From Nonlabens dokdonensis DSW-6 (GTDB lineage Bacteria; Bacteroidota; Bacteroidia; Flavobacteriales; Flavobacteriaceae), in assembly GCF_000332115.1 (NCBI RefSeq), contig NC_020156.1, positions 2,047,501 to 2,111,500 of the forward strand: a DNA stretch of 64,000 nucleotides. The letters are read 5' to 3'. The position numbers and the translations under genes are program-made. This document shows positions 1 to 7,115 of the stretch, piece by piece. How positions within the stretch are numbered: the stretch's first letter is position 1; each line of letters starts with the position of its first letter. A model generated the notes under the pieces. That model saw nothing but the letters and a program-made list of their open reading frames with translations. It was not told where the DNA came from and made no database searches.

Positions 1-605
1 ATATCTTCTTCAGATACTTCACTCATTTCACCTTCTACCATCATTACAGAGTCTGCACTGGCACCTATCATCATTTCAAGATCAGCTTCAGCAAGCTGAG
101 CATAACTTGGGTTGATAACAAATTCACCATCTACACGCGCAACACGTACTTCAGAAATAGCGCATTCAAATGGAATGTCAGAAAGTTGAAGACATGTACT
201 TGCTGCAAGACCAGCCATAGCGTCTGGCATCACTTCTGGGTCGTGAGACATTAACTGAATCATTACCTGTACTTCCGCATGGTAATCTTTAGGAAATAAT
301 GGACGCAATACACGGTCTACAAGACGCATAGTAAGTACTTCTCCATCATTAGGTCGGGCTTCACGTTTGAAGAATCCGCCTGGGTATTTACCAGCGGCGG
401 CAAATTTCTCACGGTAATCTACTGTAAGTGGAAGAAAATCTAGACCGGTTGATTTGTAGCCGGATACTACTGTTCCTAGAAGCATTGCTTTTCCACATGT
501 GATCACAACAGATCCATGTGCTTGTTTTGCAAGCGCTCCAGTTTCGATAGTGATATCTGGCCCATTGGCCATTTTAATCACCTGTTTAAAAACTTGTGGT
601 TTCAT
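1..605 (-). CDS. pnp: polyribonucleotide nucleotidyltransferase, N-terminal part (runs off left edge)
   Basis: Reading the minus strand from the ATG at 605 gives an open frame of about 201 codons with no stop before the window edge, so only the start of the gene is present (the family is about 700 residues). PNPase degrades RNA 3' to 5' by phosphorolysis. The visible part is most of the first RNase PH domain: the N-terminus [15 protein letters not shown], then [20 protein letters not shown] followed by REARPNDGE and [12 protein letters not shown], the family hallmark. Its neighbour rpsO lies just upstream on the same strand, the classic rpsO-pnp order. The start is fixed by the match of MKPQVF to flavobacterial PNPases; identity is very secure. 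Confidence 0.95.
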   Translation of the reverse strand, partial: MKPQVFKQVIKMANGPDITIETGALAKQAHGSVVITCGKAMLLGTVVSGYKSTGLDFLPLTVDYREKFAAAGKYPGGFFKREARPNDGEVLTMRLVDRVLRPLFPKDYHAEVQVMIQLMSHDPEVMPDAMAGLAASTCLQLSDIPFECAISEVRVARVDGEFVINPSYAQLAEADLEMMIGASADSVMMVEGEMSEVSEED

Positions 606-690
606 AAATATAGTTAAACGTTAATCTCAAGTTGTGGGTAGAGAAGGCGTTTATGAAATTGAATTTGAATTCGAACTCGAAATTTGAAAA

Positions 691-714
691 CACTTCGACA
701 AGCTCAGTGTGACA
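691..714. repeat. dispersed CTTCGACAAGCTCAGTG-type repeat
   Basis: The intergenic stretch between rpsO and pnp contains CACTTCGACAAGCTCAGTGT followed by GACA. From general knowledge, CTTCGACAAGCTCAGTG is a core seen scattered between genes in many unrelated bacterial genomes. It is partly self-complementary (GCTTGTCGAAG-type reverse reading). There is one copy here. It follows a run of GAATTTGAATTCGAA-like sequence (about 657-688). Confidence 0.5.
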
Positions 715-795
715 AATTTCTAAAACTACATTAATTTAATTTCTTTACTTTGTGAGAAACCAGCTTTATAATGTCGCGATATTTGTTTTAATTCT

Positions 796-809
796 GCTTT
801 CGCGAAAGC
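796..809. repeat. palindrome copy 1 (intergenic, rpsO-pnp)
   Basis: Perfect 14-bp palindrome GCTTTCGCGAAAGC, flanked ATTCT on the left and GGAAT on the right, so the symmetry extends into the flanks apart from one base. Confidence 0.95.
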
Positions 810-864
810 GGAATAGAGATAAGCTCTCCTACTTTACAAGGCGTAATAATTTACACCTAAAAAC

Positions 865-887
865 AAAAAAGGGGACATAAAGTCCCC
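865..887 (-). terminator. terminator after rpsO
   Basis: On the minus strand a 6-bp GGGGAC/GTCCCC stem with a 5-base loop is followed by six T. It lies 6 bases past the rpsO stop, so it is an intrinsic terminator or attenuator between rpsO and pnp. Confidence 0.8.
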
Positions 888-893
888 AATTTC

Positions 894-1163
894 TTACTTT
901 CTTATTCCAAGTTCTTTAATCAACTCACGATAAGCAACGATATCTTTCTTCATTTTGTAATCAAGAAGTGAACGTCTTTTACCTACCAGTTTTACAAGAC
1001 TACGCTCTGTGTTGTAGTCGTGACGATTTCCTTTAAGGTGCTCTGTTAAGTGGTTGATACGGTAAGTAAATAACGCAATTTGTGCGTCTGTGTTACCGGT
1101 ATCGTTTGCATCTTTTCCGTACTTTGCGAAAAGTTCTGCTTTTTTTTCTGGTGCTAAATACAT
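894..1163 (-). CDS. rpsO: 30S ribosomal protein S15
   Basis: This 89-residue protein has the usual S15 length and sequence: GNTDAQIALFTYRINHLTEH, then HLKGNRHDYNTERSLVKLVG and KRRSLLDYKMKKD. S15 binds the central domain of 16S rRNA early in small-subunit assembly. The gene precedes pnp on the same strand, with a terminator between them, and has its own TAnnTTTG promoter (1242-1271). The first ATG fits the family N-terminus MYLAPEKKAELF. Identity is certain. Confidence 0.98.
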   Translation of the reverse strand: MYLAPEKKAELFAKYGKDANDTGNTDAQIALFTYRINHLTEHLKGNRHDYNTERSLVKLVGKRRSLLDYKMKKDIVAYRELIKELGIRK

Positions 1164-1241
1164 GCCAAAATTATTATATAATGAATATTATGTATGTCAG
1201 TCGATCTGACGGTGCCTCGAGATTCTTTCTCTAAGCGTCTG

Positions 1242-1271
1242 CAAAAATACGATTATTTACCGATATGCAAA
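1242..1271 (-). promoter_or_regulatory. promoter of rpsO
   Basis: Minus strand reads TTTG (1268-1271), an 18-base spacer, then TATTTTTG (1242-1249), matching the Bacteroidota primary sigma factor consensus TTTG-N17-23-TAnnTTTG. It lies about 80 bases upstream of the rpsO ATG. Confidence 0.7.
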
Positions 1272-1391
1272 TTTATTACTGCTTTTAATGATATAATTTA
1301 AAATATAATAGAAGGATAACAGTAAATTAATGTACTGGAATAGGACTTTAGAAACCTTAGACCTTATATTGATACCTTAAATATATAATTG

Positions 1392-1982
1392 ATGCGAAAT
1401 TATCTTTTTCTGTTCTTACTAGCTTCTTCTTATGCATGTATTGGTCAGGAAGAATCAACAGGTTCATTTTATATGTCTTCGGATTTGAGCTTTGGGAATT
1501 ATAAAGTTGCAGCTGGACTCATAGGAACTTATGTACTTAAAAATGAATATAGTTTATCAATCGGAGTGAAGGGTTTTCTTCGCGATTCTGGGAACACTCC
1601 AGACGATTATAGTCGCGGTTCTGGATTCTCTTCTCTTTTTGATTTTGCAGGAAGATTTGACGAAATTGTTTCTTTTAATGCGATGGCTGGAAGAATATAT
1701 AATTTAAACAATTCAGGGACGATACGTTTTCATGGAACGGCAGGCCTGGGTTATACCGTCTACAATCGTCCTACAAATTTTGTGTTTGTACCAGGTGAGA
1801 GTGGACCTAATTACGCTTTTTCAAACCATCAATATGGGACTATTAGTTTAATAATAAGTCCCAAAATAGAATTTCCATTTTCAAAGTATTTTGGAATGAC
1901 GCTCACACCTAGCATTCACCTTAATAAAGATGATGTTTTCTACAGTATCGGATTCGGTTACATGCTGGGTAAATTGAAATGA
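1392..1982 (+). CDS. secreted beta-barrel-like protein of unknown function
   Basis: I do not recognise a named family. From the ATG at 1392 (a TTG two residues further upstream is also possible) the 196-residue product starts with a signal peptide, MRNYLFLFLLASSYACIGQ. The rest is made of alternating hydrophobic/polar stretches with many Gly, Tyr and Phe (for example GTIRFHGTAGLGYTVYN, YGTISLIISPKIEFPF) and ends VFYSIGFGYMLGKLK, a typical last strand of a small outer-membrane beta-barrel. It stands alone between rpsO (divergent) and the transferase at 2071, so context gives no function. An outer-membrane or periplasmic location is inferred. Confidence 0.6.
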   Translation: MRNYLFLFLLASSYACIGQEESTGSFYMSSDLSFGNYKVAAGLIGTYVLKNEYSLSIGVKGFLRDSGNTPDDYSRGSGFSSLFDFAGRFDEIVSFNAMAGRIYNLNNSGTIRFHGTAGLGYTVYNRPTNFVFVPGESGPNYAFSNHQYGTISLIISPKIEFPFSKYFGMTLTPSIHLNKDDVFYSIGFGYMLGKLK

Positions 1983-2070
1983 GTATCTTGAATAACAACC
2001 TTAAAATCATGCAAACAATGAACTTTTCGTAACTTCTTTATCTTATAATTGTGCAAATAATACTTCTCAT

Positions 2071-2688
2071 TTGAAATCAGATAATAAGAAATGTCTTATC
2101 ATTTTTACTCGTAATCCAGAGTTAGGAAAAGGTAAAAGACGCCTCGCTGCAACGGTAGGTGATCAAGCGGCATTAGATATTTATACTTTTTTACTAGATC
2201 ACACGCAGCAAATCACTCATAATCTTGAGGTAACTAAACAAGTATGGTATTCAGAAAAAGTGCATTTAAATGACTCTTGGAATGACACGATTTATGATAA
2301 ATACGTTCAAGAAGGTGACGACTTAGGCGTGCGCATGAAGATTGCCTTTATTGAGGCTTTTACAAATCATGATCATGTACTAATTATAGGGTCAGATATG
2401 TATGATATGTCACAGCAAGATCTTGAAAATGCATTTTTACAATTAGAATCTCATGATGCCGTGATAGGTCCTGCGCAAGATGGCGGTTACTACTTGCTAG
2501 GCTTTACTAAAAACTTAGTGAATGGAGTTTTTGAAAATAAAGAATGGGGAACAGAAACAGTTCTAGAGGATACACTTAACAACTTTAAAAACTTAAATTA
2601 TGCAACGCTGGAAACTCGTAATGATGTAGATTATTATGAGGATATAAAAGATATTCCAGTATTTCAACAATTTCTAAAACATATATGA
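2071..2688 (+). CDS. TIGR04282-family glycosyltransferase (DUF2064)
   Basis: A 205-residue nucleotidyl/glycosyltransferase-like protein of the DUF2064/TIGR04282 group, which NCBI names arsenosugar biosynthesis glycosyltransferase (earlier: rSAM/selenodomain-associated transferase 1). Visible motifs are FTRNPELGKGKRRLA (12-26), LIIGSDMYD (104-112) with the GSD metal/nucleotide site, GPAQDGGYYLLG (133-144) and EWGTETVLEDT (158-168). Start: TTG at 2071; I found no in-frame ATG nearby and the conserved N-terminus begins right after it. Its stop overlaps the ATG of the phosphorylase by four bases, so the two are translationally coupled. Family assignment is firm; the substrate is unknown. Confidence 0.85.
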   Translation: MKSDNKKCLIIFTRNPELGKGKRRLAATVGDQAALDIYTFLLDHTQQITHNLEVTKQVWYSEKVHLNDSWNDTIYDKYVQEGDDLGVRMKIAFIEAFTNHDHVLIIGSDMYDMSQQDLENAFLQLESHDAVIGPAQDGGYYLLGFTKNLVNGVFENKEWGTETVLEDTLNNFKNLNYATLETRNDVDYYEDIKDIPVFQQFLKHI

Positions 2689-3506
2689 TGCTCAGTAAAA
2701 AACAACTTCAAGACTCTATAGAATATTTAAAATCACAAGGATTTGAAGCCCCAGAGGTGGGAATCGTTTTAGGTACAGGTCTCGGCCAGCTTGTGGATAG
2801 TATCGAGAACCAAAAAATAGCGCATTACAATCAGATTCCATCATTTCCCTTAGCGACGGTAGAGTTTCATTCGGGCAAACTCATCTATGGTGATCTAGGC
2901 GGCAAAAAGGTGGTCGTGATGCAAGGCCGTTTCCATTTGTATGAAGGTTATGATTTTATAGATATCACTTATCCAGTAAGAGTCATGCATGGCTTAGGAA
3001 TTAAGAAATTACTGGTGTCTAACGCTGCCGGCGCTATTAATCTGGATATGAAAAAAGGAGACATGATGCTCATCGATGATCATATCAATTTACAAGGTGG
3101 CAGTCCATTAGCATTTAAAGGCGTAGGTGAATTTGGCGAGCGATTTACAGACATGAGCGCTCCTTATGATAAAGCAATGAATAATCAACTTAAATCTATC
3201 GCTTCAGAAAAGGGAATTACCTTGAGAGAAGGCGTTTATGCTAGTGTTGTAGGGCCACAATTAGAAACTAGAGCAGAGTATAGAATGCTCAGAATAATGG
3301 GAGCAGATGCTGTAGGAATGAGTACCGTTCCAGAAATTATAGTTGCAAATCATTTGAACCTGCCGGTAAGTGCTATCTCAGTGTTAACAGATGAATGTGA
3401 TCCAGAAAACCTAGCCCCAGTTGTTATTGCCGAAATTATTGAAATCGCCGGCAAAGCAGAACCTAAAATGGTCACTTTATTTAAAGCTCTTATTGAGCAA
3501 TTGTAG
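2685..3506 (+). CDS. purine nucleoside phosphorylase
   Basis: Trimeric-type (PNP/MTAP) purine nucleoside phosphorylase, 273 residues, which splits purine nucleosides with phosphate into base and ribose 1-phosphate. Motifs: GIVLGTGLGQL (26-36, phosphate loop), FHSGKLIYG (61-69), MQGRFHLYEGY (79-89), VSNAAGAIN (111-119) and VVGPQLETRAEYRMLRIMGA with the following DAVGMSTVPE, the base-binding region. It overlaps the preceding transferase by ATGA and is followed by a DUF547 lipoprotein and a TIGR04283 transferase. In arsenosugar clusters a nucleoside phosphorylase could remove adenine from the adenosyl-arsenical; here that role is inference, and ordinary purine salvage is an equal possibility. 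Confidence 0.92.
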   Translation: MMLSKKQLQDSIEYLKSQGFEAPEVGIVLGTGLGQLVDSIENQKIAHYNQIPSFPLATVEFHSGKLIYGDLGGKKVVVMQGRFHLYEGYDFIDITYPVRVMHGLGIKKLLVSNAAGAINLDMKKGDMMLIDDHINLQGGSPLAFKGVGEFGERFTDMSAPYDKAMNNQLKSIASEKGITLREGVYASVVGPQLETRAEYRMLRIMGADAVGMSTVPEIIVANHLNLPVSAISVLTDECDPENLAPVVIAEIIEIAGKAEPKMVTLFKALIEQL

Positions 3507-3547
3507 TTTCAGTACATTATTTAGTGGCATTGTGTGAAGGTAATCTC

Positions 3548-3561
3548 GCTTTCGCGAAAGC
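3548..3561. repeat. palindrome copy 2 (intergenic)
   Basis: GCTTTCGCGAAAGC between the phosphorylase and the DUF547 gene, 12 bases before the latter's ATG; left flank ATCTC, right flank AAAAA. Confidence 0.95.
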
Positions 3562-3573
3562 AAAAACAACATT

Positions 3574-4347
3574 ATGAAATACATATCAATTCTATTATTA
3601 GTCCTCATCACGACCTCTTGCATAGGTGGTAGTGATTTATATTACCAAACCTTAAAGAATAATGAGACTATTCCATCTCAAAAAGGTCAGTTAGATCATG
3701 GTAAGTGGAATGCATTATTAAAGAAATATGTAAATGAGGCAGGTTTTGTAGACTATGATAGTTTCAAAAATGAACAAGACCAGTTAAAAGAATATTTGAG
3801 TTATTTAAATGTAAATAGTCCGCAAGAATCGTGGAGTATTAATGAACAATTTGCCTATTATATCAATCTTTACAATGCCGCGACGGTGGATTTAATATTA
3901 CAGAATAATATGCCAGAAAGTATCAAAGATATTAATGGCCCTTTAGGTCAAGTGTGGCTCAAGAAATATATAAAAGTAAATGATAAAGACTATTCTCTAG
4001 CAGCAATAGAAAAGAACGTTCTTCAAAAAATGGGTGATCCTAGAATTCATTTTGCCATTAATTGCGCGAGTTATTCTTGTCCTAAGTTGCAAAACAAAGC
4101 TTTTACCGCAGCAAACGTAAATGAACTTATGAACCTAAGCGCACGAGAATTTATCAATTCAAATAAGAACGATTTCAGTAATCCTAGCGATCCTAAACTA
4201 AGTTCTATCTTTAGTTTTTATCCAGAAGATTTTACCCAAAACGGAATGACGCTTGCCGAATATATCAATCAGTATGCTGACACTAGAATAGCCGAGAAGG
4301 ATAAGTATGATTATAAAGAGTACGACTGGTCTTTGAACAAGCAATAA
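3574..4347 (+). CDS. DUF547 domain lipoprotein
   Basis: A 257-residue lipoprotein: the N-terminus MKYISILLLVLITTSC carries a lipobox ending at Cys16. The DUF547 domain (about 80-195) shows FAYYINLYNAATVDLIL, WLKKYIKVNDKDYSL and HFAINCASYSCPKL, with the paired cysteines and histidine typical of the family. DUF547 proteins have a papain/transglutaminase-like fold of unknown activity and often sit next to TIGR04282/TIGR04283 transferases. The gene lies in the same orientation between the phosphorylase and the TIGR04283 gene, so it likely belongs to that cassette. Its role is unknown. Confidence 0.85.
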   Translation: MKYISILLLVLITTSCIGGSDLYYQTLKNNETIPSQKGQLDHGKWNALLKKYVNEAGFVDYDSFKNEQDQLKEYLSYLNVNSPQESWSINEQFAYYINLYNAATVDLILQNNMPESIKDINGPLGQVWLKKYIKVNDKDYSLAAIEKNVLQKMGDPRIHFAINCASYSCPKLQNKAFTAANVNELMNLSAREFINSNKNDFSNPSDPKLSSIFSFYPEDFTQNGMTLAEYINQYADTRIAEKDKYDYKEYDWSLNKQ

Positions 4348-4386
4348 GAAAAACTACATAAATACTTCTTACGTATATGTATTTCC

Positions 4387-5088
4387 ATGATTAGTATTAT
4401 AATTCCAGTTCTCAATGAAGAAAGCTCCATTATCGAGCTTTTACAACACCTTCAAAATAATGCAGTAAACGCATCATCGATGGAGATAATTGTAGTTGAT
4501 GGAGGAAGTAAAGATGCTACTTTACAAAAAGTTAAGAACTTTAAATCACATTATAAAACAACCATTAAAGTTGTTCATTCTGAAAAGGGTCGTGGTACTC
4601 AATTGCATAACGGCTCTAAAGAAGCAACTCAACATATCTTATATTTTCTTCATGCAGACTCTTATCCGCCTAAAAATTATGATCAACTCATTATTAATGC
4701 AGTTGATAATGGTCATCCAGCAGGTTGTTTTAGAATGAAATTTAAAAGTTGGCATCCATGGCTCATAATAATAGGATGGTTTACAAGATTCTCATGGAAA
4801 GCGAGTAGAGGTGGTGATCAATCCCAGTACATTACAAGAAAATTGTACGATGATATAGGCGGTTATAATACTCAAATTCCTATCTACGAAGATTATGATA
4901 TAATCGCTAGGTTGTATGGTCGTGATCAATATTATGTCATTCCTAAATGGTTAAAAACGAGTGCACGCAGGTATCATGAAAAAGGTGTTCTAAGATTGCA
5001 ATGGTTTTACATTACCATTTATTGGAGAAAATATCGTGGTGCTACCATCGATGAATTGTATCAGTATTATTTGAGTAAATGTGATTGA
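4387..5088 (+). CDS. TIGR04283-family GT2 glycosyltransferase
   Basis: A 233-residue family 2 glycosyltransferase of the TIGR04283 group (NCBI: arsenosugar biosynthesis glycosyltransferase; earlier rSAM/selenodomain-associated transferase 2). It has the N-terminal nucleotide-binding part MISIIIPVLNEESSI, VVDGGSKDAT (36-45), the family-typical EKGRGTQLHNGSKEA (66-80) in place of the usual loop, the HAD metal site (89-91) and later GGDQSQYITRKLYDDIGGYN. It ends the cassette begun at 2071 and its stop is only 2 bases from that of the convergent gldA. Substrate unknown. Confidence 0.87.
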   Translation: MISIIIPVLNEESSIIELLQHLQNNAVNASSMEIIVVDGGSKDATLQKVKNFKSHYKTTIKVVHSEKGRGTQLHNGSKEATQHILYFLHADSYPPKNYDQLIINAVDNGHPAGCFRMKFKSWHPWLIIIGWFTRFSWKASRGGDQSQYITRKLYDDIGGYNTQIPIYEDYDIIARLYGRDQYYVIPKWLKTSARRYHEKGVLRLQWFYITIYWRKYRGATIDELYQYYLSKCD

Positions 5089-5090
5089 AA

Positions 5091-6002
5091 TTACTCCTTT
5101 GTCAACTCAGTAAACATCGTTTCCAGATTTTTATTTCTTTTATTAAGGGATAAAATCTTTAATTCATTATCATGAGCAAAATCAAATACCGCACTACGCA
5201 TGTCTTCTTTGGTCTCAAATCTTAGACTGTAAATGAATCCAGGAGAGTTTACAAGATCGGTTACTTCTCTTACTCGGTCGATGCGTTTCAATAATTCTGG
5301 TTCTACTTTGTAATCAAATTCTACCTCGATGATCTGGGCAGCATCACTTTTTAGATTCTTTAAATAATCGTCTGCAACGATTTTACCTTTATTGATAATG
5401 ATAACGCGATCACACATCGCTTCTACTTCTTGCATGATATGAGTAGAAAGTAAAATAGTAGTTTTTTGACCTACTTTTCTAATAAGCTGTCTTATTTCAA
5501 CCAGCTGATTAGGATCAAGCCCAGTAGTCGGTTCGTCTAGAATCAATACTTTTGGTTCATGTAATAGAGCATTTGCCAGCCCTACGCGCTGTTTGTATCC
5601 TTTAGAAAGCTCCTGTATTTTCTTACCTACATGAGAAGTCAGCCCGGTTTCCTCGATCACTTCGTCAATGCGTTTTTTAGAATCGGTCAGTTTAAATACA
5701 TCGGCACTAAAAGATAGGTATTCTTTTACATACATATCTGGATACAACGGATTATTCTCTGGCAAATACCCTATGGATTTTTGTACCTCACGTTGTTCTT
5801 CAACTACATCATGACCGTTTACTGTTGCCTTTCCTTCATTAGCATTTAAATAGGTGGTGAGAATGCGCATCATAGTAGATTTCCCAGCGCCGTTAGGGCC
5901 TAAAAAACCGACGATTTCACCTGCTTTGATAGAAAAACTAACTTCGTCCAGCGCCTTTTGCTGCCCGTAATATTTGGATACTTTGCTTACTTCTATAGAC
6001 AT
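5091..6002 (-). CDS. gldA: gliding motility ABC transporter ATP-binding protein GldA
   Basis: ABC ATPase of 303 residues, the length of Flavobacterium GldA. Walker A is GPNGAGKST (35-43), the signature is ELSKGYKQRVGLA (about 138-150), Walker B is VLILDEPTTGLDP and the switch His is in LLSTHIMQEVE. The C-terminal part (EFDYKVEPELLKRIDRVREV) is typical of GldA. GldA works with the membrane proteins GldF and GldG in gliding motility; these are usually encoded elsewhere and are not in this window. Standing alone is normal for this gene. A general ABC exporter ATPase is the alternative. Confidence 0.85.
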   Translation of the reverse strand: MSIEVSKVSKYYGQQKALDEVSFSIKAGEIVGFLGPNGAGKSTMMRILTTYLNANEGKATVNGHDVVEEQREVQKSIGYLPENNPLYPDMYVKEYLSFSADVFKLTDSKKRIDEVIEETGLTSHVGKKIQELSKGYKQRVGLANALLHEPKVLILDEPTTGLDPNQLVEIRQLIRKVGQKTTILLSTHIMQEVEAMCDRVIIINKGKIVADDYLKNLKSDAAQIIEVEFDYKVEPELLKRIDRVREVTDLVNSPGFIYSLRFETKEDMRSAVFDFAHDNELKILSLNKRNKNLETMFTELTKE

Positions 6003-6050
6003 AAGGTAAAGATAAGAAATGATTAGTATAGGAGTAGGTTTTTTAACTTC

Positions 6051-6064
6051 GCTTTCGCGAAAGC
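6051..6064. repeat. palindrome copy 3 (intergenic)
   Basis: GCTTTCGCGAAAGC between gldA and the phe leader; flanks ACTTC and GAGAT. Confidence 0.95.
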
Positions 6065-6170
6065 GAGATCACATCTTTACCCTACTACAACGATAGAGTT
6101 TTAAATATGATATAAAAGTTTGCGAAATTCACGAGATTTATAAAAATCTATTTTACATTAGCAATCTATT

Positions 6171-6239
6171 ATGACAACAAACAATTATTTCTGGTACGGA
6201 TTTTACTTCTATTTTATGGAAGCAAGGACGCTATTGTAA
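6171..6239 (+). CDS. aromatic (Phe/Tyr) leader peptide
   Basis: A 22-codon ORF begins at ATG 6171 and stops at TAA 6237. It includes NNYFWYGFYFYF, with four Phe, four Tyr and one Trp within 11 consecutive codons (6186-6215 plus neighbours), and ends MEARTLL. It lies 64 bases before the prephenate dehydratase gene and 24 bases before a strong terminator. This is the layout of a transcription attenuator: ribosomes short of charged tRNA-Phe or tRNA-Tyr would stall on the aromatic run and favour read-through. The peptide itself needs no function. The assignment rests on composition and position. Confidence 0.85.
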   Translation: MTTNNYFWYGFYFYFMEARTLL

Positions 6240-6294
6240 TAATTGAAAATTATATAACACAATAAAGTCCTGATTCAATCAGGACTTTTTTTTT
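6225..6294 (+). promoter_or_regulatory. attenuator: antiterminator segment plus terminator
   Basis: The terminator stem AAAGTCCTGA (6264-6273)/TCAGGACTTT (6279-6288) with loop TTCAA is followed by a run of T to 6294. The sequence AGGAC at 6225-6229, inside the end of the leader ORF, is identical to the core of the 3' arm and could pair with GTCCT (6267-6271) instead, opening the terminator. The conserved-looking MEARTLL end of the leader peptide overlaps this RNA segment. It would control pheA and the three genes after it. The alternative pairing is inferred, not folded. Confidence 0.75.
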
Positions 6295-6302
6295 ACTTAA
6301 AA

Positions 6303-7115
6303 ATGAAAGTAGCCATACAAGGAATAAAAGGTTCTTACCATCATCAGGTGGCAACAGTATTATTTAAAAACCCAGAATTAATCGAGTGCTCTACATTTGA
6401 CCAGCTTACTACTGCCGTGTCAAATAACAGTGCAGGAACAGGAATCATGGCCATAGGAAATTCTATTGCCGGTAGTATTCTACCTAATTATGGGTTGTTA
6501 AATAAAAACCGCTTACATATAGTTGGAGAATATTATCTGAACATAGAACATCAATTAATGGCTTTAAAAGGACAAACAATTGAAGATATAATAGAAGTAC
6601 ATTCTCATCCTATGGCTTTGCTGCAATGCCAGACTTTCTTTAGAAAATATCCAAAAATTAAACTGGTAGAAACAGATGATACAGCTGCAGCTGCGAGCAG
6701 AATTGCAGCTAACAAAAAGAAAGGAATTGCGGCAATTGGCTCTTCAACTGCGGCGTCACTTTATGGGCTTCAAGTATTGTCTAAAAATATACAGGAAACT
6801 AAGAACAATGCAACGCGATTTGTAGTAGTCAGTAAAACAAATAAAAAAATAAATCAACCTAATAAAGCTACGATCAATTTTACTGCTAGTCATGAACCGG
6901 GAAGTCTTGCCAAAATACTGACTAAACTAGGAGAGCTACACATCAACGTTTCAAAAATTCAGTCGGTTCCTATAATTGAGAAGCCGTTTCTATTCTCTTT
7001 TGTGGCAGATCTGGAGTTTGAAAATCTACAACAGTTCAAAGAAGCACAATTAGAAATAGGCATTCTTGTGGAATCCATGAAAATTTTAGGAGTTTATAAA
7101 TCACACACGCTATGA
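6303..7115 (+). CDS. pheA: prephenate dehydratase
   Basis: Makes phenylpyruvate from prephenate, the committed step to phenylalanine. The 270-residue protein has a PDT domain (about 1-178) starting VAIQGIKGSYHHQVA with the catalytic NNATRF motif (168-173; TRF 171-173) and a C-terminal ACT domain (about 190-265). The Phe-sensing motifs GALV and ESRP of other PDTs read GSLA (200-203) and QSVP here, so feedback by Phe may differ. It is the first gene of the operon behind the attenuator and overlaps the aminotransferase by ATGA. No chorismate mutase domain is present; that is supplied by the gene at 9122. Confidence 0.93.
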   Translation: MKVAIQGIKGSYHHQVATVLFKNPELIECSTFDQLTTAVSNNSAGTGIMAIGNSIAGSILPNYGLLNKNRLHIVGEYYLNIEHQLMALKGQTIEDIIEVHSHPMALLQCQTFFRKYPKIKLVETDDTAAAASRIAANKKKGIAAIGSSTAASLYGLQVLSKNIQETKNNATRFVVVSKTNKKINQPNKATINFTASHEPGSLAKILTKLGELHINVSKIQSVPIIEKPFLFSFVADLEFENLQQFKEAQLEIGILVESMKILGVYKSHTL

